A DNA stretch of 64,000 nucleotides from Myxococcus sp. RHSTA-1-4 (GTDB taxonomy: Bacteria > Myxococcota > Myxococcia > Myxococcales > Myxococcaceae), in contig NZ_JAIQDG010000003.1 of the NCBI RefSeq assembly GCF_020037125.1, positions 372,001-436,000 on the forward strand, written 5' to 3'. The position numbers were made by a program, and so were the translations under genes. The notes beneath the pieces are model-generated. The model did not search any database. It saw nothing but the letters and a program-made list of their open reading frames with translations, and was not told the DNA's origin. Each line of letters starts with the position of its first letter. The stretch's first letter is position 1. Positions 8,701 to 16,507 of the stretch are shown here, piece after piece.

Positions 8701-11700
8701 CGTCTGCCGCACCAGCCTGTCGAGACCGTCATACAGGAAGGTGACATGGCGCGGCATCTCCTCTGCCTTCCTGGGGAGCGATTGGGTTTTCACCCGGCCC
8801 AGTTCGTCATACGTCGTGTCGACGAAGATGCGCGCGCCTCCGAAGCCGCTTCTCTCCAACTGCACCACGCGTCCATGGGCGTCATAACGGATGTGGCTGT
8901 CTCCACCGCCCTGCTCCTGCGAGTGCACCACCGGCAGCCGCTCCGCCCAGGCGTACTCCACCGACTGTCCGCCTCCGGCGGCCGTGGTCTCCCCTCGCGG
9001 ACGGCCGAAGCCGTCGTACTGCATGTGCTTCCACGCGCCATTGGCATCCTCCACCGCCGCCAGCACCCCCAGGCCCGGCACGAACGCATAGCGCGCCCCG
9101 TTGCCCAGGCTGTCGTAGGTGTGACGCAGGGTGGTGGCGTCGAAGTCGTCGTAGACGTACGACTCCGCGCGCACGGCGCCCAGGCCGTCCGTGCGCACCA
9201 CGCGCGTCACCAGTCCGCGTACGTCGTACTCGTATGTGGTCTTCAGGTAGAGCGCCGACGTCTTCTCGTCGGACCCCTCTCCCGCCCTGCCCGGCATCAG
9301 CTCGGTAGCGGTGACTTCGCCCCCGCTGCCATACGTCGTGTGGGACACCTGACTCAGGAGGGCAGAGGGCTGCACGCCGTCGCACGCTCCCATCGTCGTG
9401 CGCGCACACTCCACCCAGCCCGTCCGCGTCACCCAGGTGCCACGAGGCAACCACAGGGTGATGTCGAACAGGGGCCCATCCCCCTCGAGCGGCTCTACCG
9501 TCTTTCTCACCTCCTCCACCTTGGTGCCGGTGAAGAGGCGCGAGAAGGTCGCGGTGACGACGCCGTCCGCGTTCCGGGTCTGTCCCGTCTCCCTGTCCGA
9601 GAGCGTGACAGTCTGACCGTCCGGGCGGCTCTCTGTCACCACCTCGCGAGTGCTGGAAACGTACTGTTGGTAGCTGCCCGGGCGCTCAGAAGACGTGGCT
9701 GGTGTTCTCGGCGTCTCCCGGTAGGTCCACGTCACCTCGCGCTTGCGCACGGTGCCGTTCCCCGCCTGCACCGTCTCCACCTGAGACGTCGGTCGATGCG
9801 CCCGTGCCGCCCAGGATTGTCCCTGCTTGCCCGCCTCGGAGAAGACGAGGTAGTTGCCATTGTCCCTTCCTTCCTCGTCGTGGTGTTCGTTGTTGAAGCG
9901 AGTGACCGTCGTGGCATTCGTCAGAGCGTCCGTCACGGTGCGCTCCGCGAAGCCCAGCCATCCCCGGCCGTGCACGTCCACGCGCCCATCCTTGTAGGAG
10001 TACGTCCACGCGCGCTGCGACAGGCCGTCATCAAGGCGCTTGACGACGAGCATCGTCTCCGAGGCGCGTCGCAAGTGCTGCAGCGCTGCATCGAAGCTCT
10101 CAACGAAGCGCGTCGTGTAGACCGACGGGTCCGCGAGCGGTGCATAGGTGAAGCGGACCTCTGGCCCCGTCCTGCCCTGCGCGTCAGGGAGTTGCGTGCC
10201 CGGCCTCACGGACCGAAGTACGTCGAGCCTGTTTTTCCGGAAGGCCACGTGCAGCAGGTTGCCCTTCCGGTGTGTCACGTCCAGCATCCCGTCATTGTCG
10301 ACGTCCGCCACCTGTACCCAGGCCGGGTCACTGCCAGCGGGCACATCCAGCTCCTCCACGCGTGAGAAGGTGCCCTCCGCATCCGCCAGCAGGACGCGCA
10401 TGGGCATGTCCGGCGTTACCAGCAGTACGTCCTGACGACCATCCCCGTTGAAGTCACCGCTGCGCACCTCGCTGCCTATCCGCGTGTACGGGTTGAGCCA
10501 GGTGAAGCGCTGCACCTGGGCGGGCAGGAAGGAACTCTCACCCACCGCTCGCCCCTCCTGGGTCGCATCCTCCTTGAGGCCCGAGTTCACCTGGAAGTCC
10601 AGGCGGGTTGCGTTCTGCTCGTAATCATACCCGAAGGTCACCGCATCGCTGAGCCCGTCTCCATTCACATCCGCGAAGAAGAATTCGTGCGGGTGAGTAA
10701 TCAGCGACAGGCTCGACTGCGTGTGCCAGAAGGGGCGCTGAATGCTGGTCTTCACCGGCACCAGCGCGTGCCCCCGGTAGCCATCATATGCGGACCAGAG
10801 TTCGTACCGGTACGCGTAGAGGGGAGGCTGCTCGACGATCGGTGTTCCGGGCGCTGGCGGGGGTAGGCGTGCCTCGCCAACGACCGCCATCTTCCCGTCG
10901 CCATACAGGTCGACGACTCGGGCGCCGAACTTGGTTTCGGTCAGGCCGGGACTCACTGTCAGGTGCGTTCTGGGGGTGATGAGATGGAGCTCGCGCCCAC
11001 CGCCCGGCGTGGCGAGGTTGTATGCGAAGTCGTTCAGGTGGTCCCCGTCCATGTCCAGCCACAGGGCCATCTTGGAGACTGTTCCGATGTTGATACTCCG
11101 GTTCGGAAGGCCCCGGATGGCTCCAATGAACAGGTGGGTCCAACCTGTCAGCTGCTCTGGAGTTGCGTACGCGATGCAAGACAATGCTGCCAGCGACGAC
11201 TTCCCGTAGCCGTCCCAGTCCACCACCTGCGGGTGGTAGTCGCGCCACTCCATTGCCTGGCAGTTGGGGTGGTCCTCGTCCCAGATGGAGGTTCCGCTGC
11301 TGACGTGGTAGGTGCTCTCGAAGATGCCTCCTGGCCTGAAGGTCAGGAGCCGGTGCCAATACTGGCGCCAGAACTCGCACGGCACGGGCTGGTTCGGGTC
11401 GCACGCGTCTTCGGCGGCACTGGTGTGTGTGAAGAACGAGAGCCCGGTGCGGCCGGCACCGAGACCGAAGGCGTGCACTCCCACACCCGATCGAGCGTCG
11501 AAGAGTTCCGTCACGGGCTTGTCGATGAATTCCCAACTCCCCAGCTCCCAGTCGAAACGTACTGGCGGCTTGCATACAGCGTGAATGTCGCACTCCTGCA
11601 CAGAGGACAGGAGGCTGCGTCCACTCACGCTCGTGTTGATGTACGAGAGGAGGTAGCGCCGCAGGACAGCTGTCGTCTTCGAGAGCCCCGTGCCATACGC

Positions 11701-12639
11701 AGGGCCAGACATGACTATCTGCGACAGACGGTGGGCGCGCCCGATGCGCGCTCCCTTCTGGTAACCCAGGAACGTGTCAGGACGCACCTCGTAGATGAAG
11801 TTCACGGAGCGTTGAGCCGCCATGCCCGAACCCCACATGTCATCCCGCACAAGGCGCGTGTAAGTGATCCGCGCCGGCCGATGCCAGGAACTGTATCCGT
11901 CCTCCAGGGGCGAGGACTCATAGAAGACGTCCATCCGGTTATTCCAACTGTCGCGCACGCTGGAGAGGCGCCAGGCAAGCACCGTCTGTTCGTAGGTCGG
12001 GTACTTGCGAGCACGCCAGATGGCATCCTCGCGTGTCCCGTCCTGTCCGTACGTGAGGATGCGACCGTCCGGTGTGCGTACCTCGAAGCCCGACGGTGTC
12101 GAGCGCACCTGGGTGTGGGAGTCCACCTCGAGGCGGTACTCCCCTGTCGCTACCGGCACCAGGCGCATGCCGTCCAGGCACAAGGGCGTGGCAGGGTGGG
12201 CGTTGATTCCGTCCTGCGCGGTCGTCTGCGGGCAGCCAGCAATTTGGGACAGGCCCGTCAATTGGAAGCCCACGCCCAGCCAGCCGTCCCCACCTCGGCT
12301 GTTGTAGGCAAGGGAGAGGCTCGGCTGGAGGCCTCCGCGCCCAGGCGGTACCCATAGAGGGAGCACCACGGAGGCGGCTCCATCCGCTGTCACGTCCGTT
12401 TGAACAGGGGTGGTGCCCGCCGCCAAGCTTTCGGCGGGTGCGGAGGGTAGCAGCGTTTCGGATGGCACCGACAGCATGGGAGAAGTCGCGTCGAGCGCGC
12501 CGAGACTGCGACCCATCTCATTTCCGCCTGGTTCCTCTTCGGCGTGTGTCATTACGCCGCTGGGGCCACAACTCACGAGCTGCATCCAGTACACCAGGGC
12601 CATTATTCCCGCAGGCCACCTGCGCCGGGCCTTTCTCAT
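5740..12639 (-). CDS. SpvB/Rhs-repeat lipoprotein toxin with C-terminal JAMM-like domain
   Basis: This 2299-residue protein begins at an ATG at 12639 with a lipoprotein signal (RRRWPAG...MQLVSC, lipidated Cys24). Next comes an SpvB-like N-terminal module (VVLPLWVPPGRGGLQPSLSLAYNS), then FG-GAP/VCBS-type repeats (DVNGDGLSDAV, DFNGDGRQDVLL, DVDNDGMLDV) and a long run of YD/Rhs repeats (YEYDARGNQVGTRN, YDGLGRM). The Rhs core closes with MGGRLYDARLARFLSPDPVV and NNPLKYTDPSG near residue 1954. The last 345 residues are the variable tip: within them H2247-T-H2249-P and S2260-x2-D2263, with an upstream E2207, form a JAMM/MPN zinc metallopeptidase motif. The Rhs shell normally encloses and delivers the tip; the JAMM tip would act in the target cell. 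Its N-terminal third has lower GC than neighbouring genes, consistent with acquisition. Confidence 0.9.
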   Translation of the reverse strand: MRKARRRWPAGIMALVYWMQLVSCGPSGVMTHAEEEPGGNEMGRSLGALDATSPMLSVPSETLLPSAPAESLAAGTTPVQTDVTADGAASVVLPLWVPPGRGGLQPSLSLAYNSRGGDGWLGVGFQLTGLSQIAGCPQTTAQDGINAHPATPLCLDGMRLVPVATGEYRLEVDSHTQVRSTPSGFEVRTPDGRILTYGQDGTREDAIWRARKYPTYEQTVLAWRLSSVRDSWNNRMDVFYESSPLEDGYSSWHRPARITYTRLVRDDMWGSGMAAQRSVNFIYEVRPDTFLGYQKGARIGRAHRLSQIVMSGPAYGTGLSKTTAVLRRYLLSYINTSVSGRSLLSSVQECDIHAVCKPPVRFDWELGSWEFIDKPVTELFDARSGVGVHAFGLGAGRTGLSFFTHTSAAEDACDPNQPVPCEFWRQYWHRLLTFRPGGIFESTYHVSSGTSIWDEDHPNCQAMEWRDYHPQVVDWDGYGKSSLAALSCIAYATPEQLTGWTHLFIGAIRGLPNRSINIGTVSKMALWLDMDGDHLNDFAYNLATPGGGRELHLITPRTHLTVSPGLTETKFGARVVDLYGDGKMAVVGEARLPPPAPGTPIVEQPPLYAYRYELWSAYDGYRGHALVPVKTSIQRPFWHTQSSLSLITHPHEFFFADVNGDGLSDAVTFGYDYEQNATRLDFQVNSGLKEDATQEGRAVGESSFLPAQVQRFTWLNPYTRIGSEVRSGDFNGDGRQDVLLVTPDMPMRVLLADAEGTFSRVEELDVPAGSDPAWVQVADVDNDGMLDVTHRKGNLLHVAFRKNRLDVLRSVRPGTQLPDAQGRTGPEVRFTYAPLADPSVYTTRFVESFDAALQHLRRASETMLVVKRLDDGLSQRAWTYSYKDGRVDVHGRGWLGFAERTVTDALTNATTVTRFNNEHHDEEGRDNGNYLVFSEAGKQGQSWAARAHRPTSQVETVQAGNGTVRKREVTWTYRETPRTPATSSERPGSYQQYVSSTREVVTESRPDGQTVTLSDRETGQTRNADGVVTATFSRLFTGTKVEEVRKTVEPLEGDGPLFDITLWLPRGTWVTRTGWVECARTTMGACDGVQPSALLSQVSHTTYGSGGEVTATELMPGRAGEGSDEKTSALYLKTTYEYDVRGLVTRVVRTDGLGAVRAESYVYDDFDATTLRHTYDSLGNGARYAFVPGLGVLAAVEDANGAWKHMQYDGFGRPRGETTAAGGGQSVEYAWAERLPVVHSQEQGGGDSHIRYDAHGRVVQLERSGFGGARIFVDTTYDELGRVKTQSLPRKAEEMPRHVTFLYDGLDRLVRQTQPDGSATTYDYVATPEGVRTSVTDADGRRREQLTDRRGLLAESSEVGDGGQRLTTRYEYGPFGRLTSTVAPDGARTQQRHDVLGRTEWTSDESAGERFLAYNAFGEVKWQAEGAWRPLAQPLPETLPPATYTSKTVFMRDVLGRVTQQVVRAPHHTGDAFRERVTFDWDTADLGTTGSKARGLLAAARREVGSEAAQPAHPVVETRYTYDGLGRMATTTLMVGEESFTTEQQYDTLGRPSRLLYPEVPGLPRFTVAYEYAPEGGVQALRNAHTGETYWTALAYNGAGQLTRERFGAAVERTHRYDSLGRLRFLDARRGTTPVQRLAYEYSPGGNLTARHDVLGPTPASESFTYDALDRLKRWEVTQGTCGTSTAVDYTYDDAGNLKTRTSAGQVWASYLPTPVGTFPRNAVASAFLDGTLFHYEYDARGNQVGTRNSNGSPLRSVDYTSFDLPTAIHEVATGRTWTYDYDAFGTRVRTSVNDGTEEVVFVDRVYQRRRQGSEVTHLLSVQGPTGTVAEVTWKSDTPLSSLFLLSDRQGSPDTVVSQEGAVVERIKYEPFGERRSASNLLQRPAGRATVRTGFTGHEEVEGGLTHMGGRLYDARLARFLSPDPVVVDTSRSQAFHPYAYVLNNPLKYTDPSGLTPEGDGLPVGNVSSTYDYGGGWTAHVFPTGSSPSTSRRDPVLDASAIPQAPAWAVDDGTHLPNQYKDDSGSSASSSPGPQPNLGQDGATVPFRDSWGGGDSPAMDRRIREFTTINRACMAGSQEACESRDLTLELWVTGPAGEFALAQGLKLGARALAGTRPWRWGAQAGTRALEFAGEQFGRLRKRLSTAKNISASTTGNPAAIVRGMGELSPIQHSVLTQLNDAGTQTLISKRLFGSNDLAALTAATGDEFAMFTTGGRRLLVRGTADSVPISPAIAAQLRAKGWRWSAHTHPGISTNVLRSSVGDRAVLEAMDGSQSAILNSLGERRLFSAAGDNLAGWLP

Positions 12640-12764
12640 GTCCGAGCAAAGAGAACTATTCAAGAGCGACACTGATGCGTACCTCATGAGAGAGATTTGA
12701 AAAGAAAGGAGGAGGGGGCGTGTGCTCCCAGCGAGGGTCCGCCTCGTACCCCCCATGGCACTGC

Positions 12765-13104
12765 CGTCCGCTTCTCGTTGCCCCCACCGGTGCACTCCAT
12801 GTGGTTGCACCCGGGGGCAGTTGTCGTTCCACGCGACGCAGAGGCAATTGCCTGCGGCGCCACGCGGGCTGTCATCGGACTGCGACAGACAAATCTGGTT
12901 CGCTGCGCCGTTACATTGCGCCGACACCACCGGGGTGCCATTGGCCATGCCGGCCCCTGAATCGACGGCAAGCCATGTGTCCCCACTGCCCTCCGTCCGC
13001 ATGGAGCGACCAGCGCTGGCCGGTGCCTCCGTGACAGTCCCTCAGCAGGAATGGGCGTGCCGTCGACCAGGCCGTCATTGCTGACGTTCAGGCACTTGAT
13101 CGCG
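12765..13104 (-). pseudogene. Frameshifted ricin-type beta-trefoil lectin remnant
   Basis: No single frame is open here, but shifting frames on the minus strand recovers three QxW-like lectin repeats in order: IKCLNVSNDGLVDGTPI then DCHGGTGQRWSLHADGG; TWLAVDSGAGMANGTPV then CNGAANQ; and NCLCVAWND then CNHMECTGGGNE. These are the alpha, beta and gamma repeats of a ricin-B (RICIN) carbohydrate-binding domain. At least four single-base indels separate them, one in a run of seven G/C. The first break lies at the end of the MopE-like gene, so the lectin was probably its C-terminal domain or a gene downstream of it. The same stretch is the 5' flank of the Rhs gene. Confidence 0.65.
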
Positions 13105-14736
13105 CCCCCCCGCAGTTACGCCAACTGGTTCGCCACACGCCACGGCGGCACGGCATACAGCCTCTTCGTCCACCTGCCCGTCGCAGTCATTGTCCTGGCC
13201 GTCGCACACGTCGGACAGCCCTGGCCCTACGTCCGCTGCCGCGTCGTCGCAGTCCCCTGTTGCCAGCGACGAGCCCGGGGGACGCGAGCATGCGCGTTGA
13301 GACTCCCAGGAGGCACCATGACCGTCACCATCCCGATCGGCGAAGAAGGTGCGCCATGCCAGGGGGTTCATCGAGTCATCCACGACGCCGGTACAGTCCT
13401 CGTCAATGCCGTTGCCGCAGATTTCGGAGACCGGCTCTCCCGGGATGCAGACGCCGTATTCCCCCCACTCGCAGCGCTCGACGGGTGGCTTGCCATCCCT
13501 GGTCTCCTCCAGCCAGCAGAGTTCAGCGCATACGGGGGCGGTGCGTGCGCAAGCGCCTGTTCCGCAATGAAGGGGGGGAGGATCGTCGACCTGGTTGTTA
13601 CAGTCGTTGTCGACTCGGTCGCACGTTTCGGCTGTGGGGAGGCCGGGCTTACACGGTTGTTCTGCCCCATCGATACAGGCGGGAACACTGGTGGTGCATG
13701 CACCCACTCCGCATGTCTTCATCACGCCCGGTTTCACAGCCGCGTCGCTGTCATTGCAATCCTGGTTGTTGGGGGCCTGACCCGCAGGGGGGCTGCAGCC
13801 AAGGCCCAATGCGGAGCCTTTGCCGTAGCCATCGCCGTCTCCGTCTCGGTAGAACGTCAGGAGAGCGCCGTCATCCACGGCACCGTTGCAATTGTCGTCA
13901 ATGGAGTTGCAGGTCTCGGACTTGGGCGTGCCAGGAATGCACTGGTTGGGTCCCCACTCGCAGACTGTTCTTGGTGGCTTGCCGTCTTGCGTCTCTTCCT
14001 CCCAGCAGATGTTCGTGCATGCAGGGACCACGCGTACGCAGGCACCCACACCGCATTGAAGATCCGCGAGTTCGTCGATTTGCCCGTTGCAGTTGTTGTC
14101 ACGATTGTCGCACACCTCGGACGTGGGAGTTCCCGGTACGCACGGTTGCTCAATGCCGTTGATGCAGGCAGAGATGCTGGTGGTGCAGTCTCCAATCCCA
14201 CATGTCTTCATTGCGCCCGGCTTCACTGCTGCGTTGAGGTCGTTGCAGTCGGAAGCATTCGTGACGAAGCCGGCGGGCTGGCTGCAGGCGTCCGTCGAGA
14301 ACGCGGCATTTCCGTAGCCGTCGGCGTCCGCGTCCCTGTAGTAGCGGACCCACTGCCACAAGGACGCGTCGTTGTCGTTGCAGTCGTCCTTGTTGTAGAC
14401 ATAGCCGATCGGTGCAGCGCAGCCCTTCTTGGCTGCCCCAGCGCCCTTGCCGTCTCCGTCTGCATCCAGGTAGTAGGTGCGCTGAAGGCCTTCGTCGGTC
14501 AGTCCATCGCAGTCGTTATCGCGCCCGTCGCACACCTCCAGGATGCAGCCATCCTCTGGCGGTGGCTCGCAGCCGTTGCATACCTGAGGATCCGGTTCTC
14601 CCTCCCCTCCCGCATCGTCAAGCAATGCGACCGTGCCAGCTGAGAACGCCAGTGGCGCTGCCACGACGGCTATCAAGATCAGCCAGGGACGGGCTCGATG
14701 CCATGGACGCATCGCGACGTTCTTGTTGTGAGGCAT
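13075..14736 (-). CDS. MopE-like repeat protein with Cys-rich Asp-box metal-binding motifs
   Basis: A 553-residue exported protein: basic N-terminus, hydrophobic segment (LILIAVVAAPLAFSAG), then tandem motifs of the MopE/'putative metal-binding' class: VCDGRDNDCDGLTDE, VCDNRDNNCNGQIDE, TCDRVDNDCNNQVDD, ICGNGIDEDCTGVVDD, VCDGQDNDCDGQVDEE, alternating with YYLDADGDGKG and FYRDGDGDGYG loops. In Methylococcus MopE a related protein is a copper-binding surface protein; the acidic loops also resemble calcium-binding thrombospondin type-3 repeats. The last 16 or so residues (from GVTAGGRDQ) look like the product of a frameshift in a G run; without it the frame runs into the lectin repeats downstream. 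So the present stop is probably premature. The start could be Met1 or Met9 (14712). Confidence 0.8.
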   Translation of the reverse strand: MPHNKNVAMRPWHRARPWLILIAVVAAPLAFSAGTVALLDDAGGEGEPDPQVCNGCEPPPEDGCILEVCDGRDNDCDGLTDEGLQRTYYLDADGDGKGAGAAKKGCAAPIGYVYNKDDCNDNDASLWQWVRYYRDADADGYGNAAFSTDACSQPAGFVTNASDCNDLNAAVKPGAMKTCGIGDCTTSISACINGIEQPCVPGTPTSEVCDNRDNNCNGQIDELADLQCGVGACVRVVPACTNICWEEETQDGKPPRTVCEWGPNQCIPGTPKSETCNSIDDNCNGAVDDGALLTFYRDGDGDGYGKGSALGLGCSPPAGQAPNNQDCNDSDAAVKPGVMKTCGVGACTTSVPACIDGAEQPCKPGLPTAETCDRVDNDCNNQVDDPPPLHCGTGACARTAPVCAELCWLEETRDGKPPVERCEWGEYGVCIPGEPVSEICGNGIDEDCTGVVDDSMNPLAWRTFFADRDGDGHGASWESQRACSRPPGSSLATGDCDDAAADVGPGLSDVCDGQDNDCDGQVDEEAVCRAAVACGEPVGVTAGGRDQVPERQQ

Positions 14737-15157
14737 AGGAGGCTTTCGTGCTGATGGGGCGACATGCGCCGAGATGCGGGTAAATGCTCATCCCAGAGTG
14801 TCGAACTCATCGAAGTGGCCCGCGCGACCGGCTCCGGAGCGAGCGTCCACGGTCGGCATGATGACTTGGAACTTGCTTAGGCGGCGCAGGTGGTCAGGTT
14901 GGGAAAGGCGGATGAACCAGTTGGAATGGATGAGAGACTGACGTGTGCAACGGTTGGGCCGTCTGCCGTCGTGCTGTCCAGAGAGGCTGCGAACATTCAA
15001 CAGTCCGCGCGGCGTCTACGCGTTTGGATGGGAGTCCAACTTTGCGGATGGCGCCCATGCTGTCCGACTGTCCGACCATGGGCGCGGCATCACAGGTTTT
15101 TGTGCGCGTCCACGAGCCTTCCTGAGAGGCGTGTGCTAGGGTGGGTTGGTGTGTGTT
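14737..15157. other. Intergenic stretch at the right edge of the accessory island
   Basis: About 420 bases without a convincing gene. A minus-strand open frame at 14788-15000 (70 codons, ending SGAGRAGHFDEFDTLG) has no signal peptide and no recognised domain; it may be a remnant of something larger. Base composition is lower in GC than the flanks. The stretch ends at the rlmN fragment. Confidence 0.4.
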
Positions 15158-15314
15158 GTGCGGGCGGGCGATGATTGCCTGCGTGGCCATCAGCGGCTTC
15201 AACTTGGGGCGCGAGGACGCGGAGGCGCTGAAGGCGGCGTTCGGGGCATCCCCATCAAGGTGGGCCTCATCGACGTGAACTAGGGTGATGCCGGGGCCCG
15301 AGCCTGTCCCGTAG
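15158..15314 (+). pseudogene. Decayed 3' fragment of rlmN
   Basis: Bases 15158-15278 match the intact gene at about 4775-4905: the translated block reads MIACVAISGFNLGREDAEALKA against MIAYVAISGFNLGREDAEALKA in RlmN. A 31-base run starting GAGGACGCGGAGGCG is identical. One base is lost in the GTTCGAGGGC region, breaking the frame, and about 160 bases corresponding to the C-terminal domain are missing. A second block, 15285-15314, resembles the very end of rlmN (GTG-TGCCGGGGCC, then GAGCC, TGTCC and CGTAG at the stop). The copy is in the same orientation as intact rlmN and lies on the far side of the toxin/MopE island. Confidence 0.85.
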
Positions 15315-15440
15315 TCCGCCTCCGCGACGCCCGGTCCAACAGACGGATGGTGTCTCCCTGACTCCGGGTGTGAGCTGGGTTCCGCACGCGCCTTGGGGGC
15401 GCGTGGACGCGAGGTCCGCGCCTCGCCAGGGGGACACACC

Positions 15441-16475
15441 ATGTCGAAAGTCGGGGGACCGAAGTTCCCGTACATTCCGCCTCCTCCACCTCCGCCGGCG
15501 AAGTCCGCGCCACCCGCGGCCAGCCCGTTGCTCCGCCACTCGCGCGGTCCGGGGGGCATGGAAGTGCACGTCAGCACCTTCGAGCCACCCCGGAAGGCGC
15601 CCTCCCACCTCCTGGGCGCCTTCGGCGACGTGCCCGACAAGGAGGTGCGGAACCTGGGGGAGGTGAACTCGGGGCTGGAGCAGGAGGCGCCGCCTGACAA
15701 CCAGCCCTGGGTGGTGCGTGTGACGCCGACCGCGTCCGGGGGCAACGACGCGCTCAACCTTCGCTCCGACGCGGGAACGGGCAACGGCATCGTCACCACG
15801 CTGGAGGTCGGCACGGAACTGGAGGTGACGGGCCAGAAGTACATCCAGAACGACGAGGGCCGGCTGGAGCTCTGGTACCAGGTGCAAACGGAGGACGGCC
15901 AGACGGGGTACGTCCGCGCGGGCCGCTTCGAGACGGTGAGCGGCGTGGCGGCCTTCGAGCCGTACGTGCTCGCTGATGGGCGCGACGGCAGCTCCGACTC
16001 CGCGATGAAGCACGCCAGCGGCCTGGTGGGCGGCGGGACGGAATACGGGGAGCCCGCGGACGGCGGACCGCCGCGATGCCTGGGCTTCGTCAACGACTGC
16101 TTCGGCATCACCCAGGCCGCGGACCGCTGCCCGGAGATGTACAACCCCTCGCCCTACGACGAGAGCGCGTGGGGCGCCTTCCAGAAGCTGAGTGACAGTG
16201 GCCTCATCCTGAACGAGCGGCCCATTCCCGAGGGGGCCATCGTCTTCTTCGAGCCTTCCGAGCAGAACGAGGGCTACGGCCACGCGGCCATCGTCACGGG
16301 AGAGATGGCACCGGACGGGACTCCCTACGTGCTCACGTCCGGGTGGGAGGGCTCGCCGGAGGTGAAGCGGATGTCGCTCGCGGAGCTGGAGGCGGAGACG
16401 GGCGCCGTCGTGGGCTACACCACGCCGGAAGTGGCCTTCACGGAGGGCACCTACGGCGGCGGCTCACAGTCCTGA
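15441..16475 (+). CDS. SH3-domain protein with NlpC/CHAP-like cysteine peptidase domain
   Basis: A 344-residue protein starting at the ATG at 15441 behind a GGGG ribosome site. It has a proline-rich N-terminus (IPPPPPPPAK), then a bacterial SH3-like domain (about 95-170: ALNLRSDAGTGNGIVTTLEVG, LWYQVQTEDGQTGYVRAGRF), then a papain-like cysteine peptidase/amidase region. Cys213 in PRCLGFVNDCFG and His281 in GYGHAAIVTGE sit where NlpC/P60 and CHAP enzymes keep their catalytic pair. Likely target: cell-wall peptide or amide bonds. There is no Sec signal peptide, so it either acts inside or leaves by a specialised route; an effector role is possible but unproven. It stands alone, 126 bases after the rlmN fragment. 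Confidence 0.7.
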   Translation: MSKVGGPKFPYIPPPPPPPAKSAPPAASPLLRHSRGPGGMEVHVSTFEPPRKAPSHLLGAFGDVPDKEVRNLGEVNSGLEQEAPPDNQPWVVRVTPTASGGNDALNLRSDAGTGNGIVTTLEVGTELEVTGQKYIQNDEGRLELWYQVQTEDGQTGYVRAGRFETVSGVAAFEPYVLADGRDGSSDSAMKHASGLVGGGTEYGEPADGGPPRCLGFVNDCFGITQAADRCPEMYNPSPYDESAWGAFQKLSDSGLILNERPIPEGAIVFFEPSEQNEGYGHAAIVTGEMAPDGTPYVLTSGWEGSPEVKRMSLAELEAETGAVVGYTTPEVAFTEGTYGGGSQS

Positions 16476-16507
16476 TCCTCGCACGCGGGGCCGGGCCCCT
16501 TCACGGC

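Noticed and set aside
6595..12357. Several long plus-strand frames (6595-8502, 8548-10365, 10963-12357) opposite the Rhs gene
   Set aside because: They mirror the codon bias of the Rhs repeats and contain no recognisable domains; the minus strand is continuous with clear Rhs repeats.
12684..12986. Separate minus-strand small gene upstream of the Rhs start
   Set aside because: Parts of it fit lectin repeats only when joined to other frames, so a frameshifted remnant explains it better.
12640..13002. N-terminal extension of the Rhs protein to an ATG at 13002
   Set aside because: The extension translates the lectin remnant; the lipoprotein signal at 12639 is the natural start.
14788..15000. 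70-codon minus-strand frame as a gene
   Set aside because: No start signal or recognised domain; it is mentioned only as part of the intergenic stretch.
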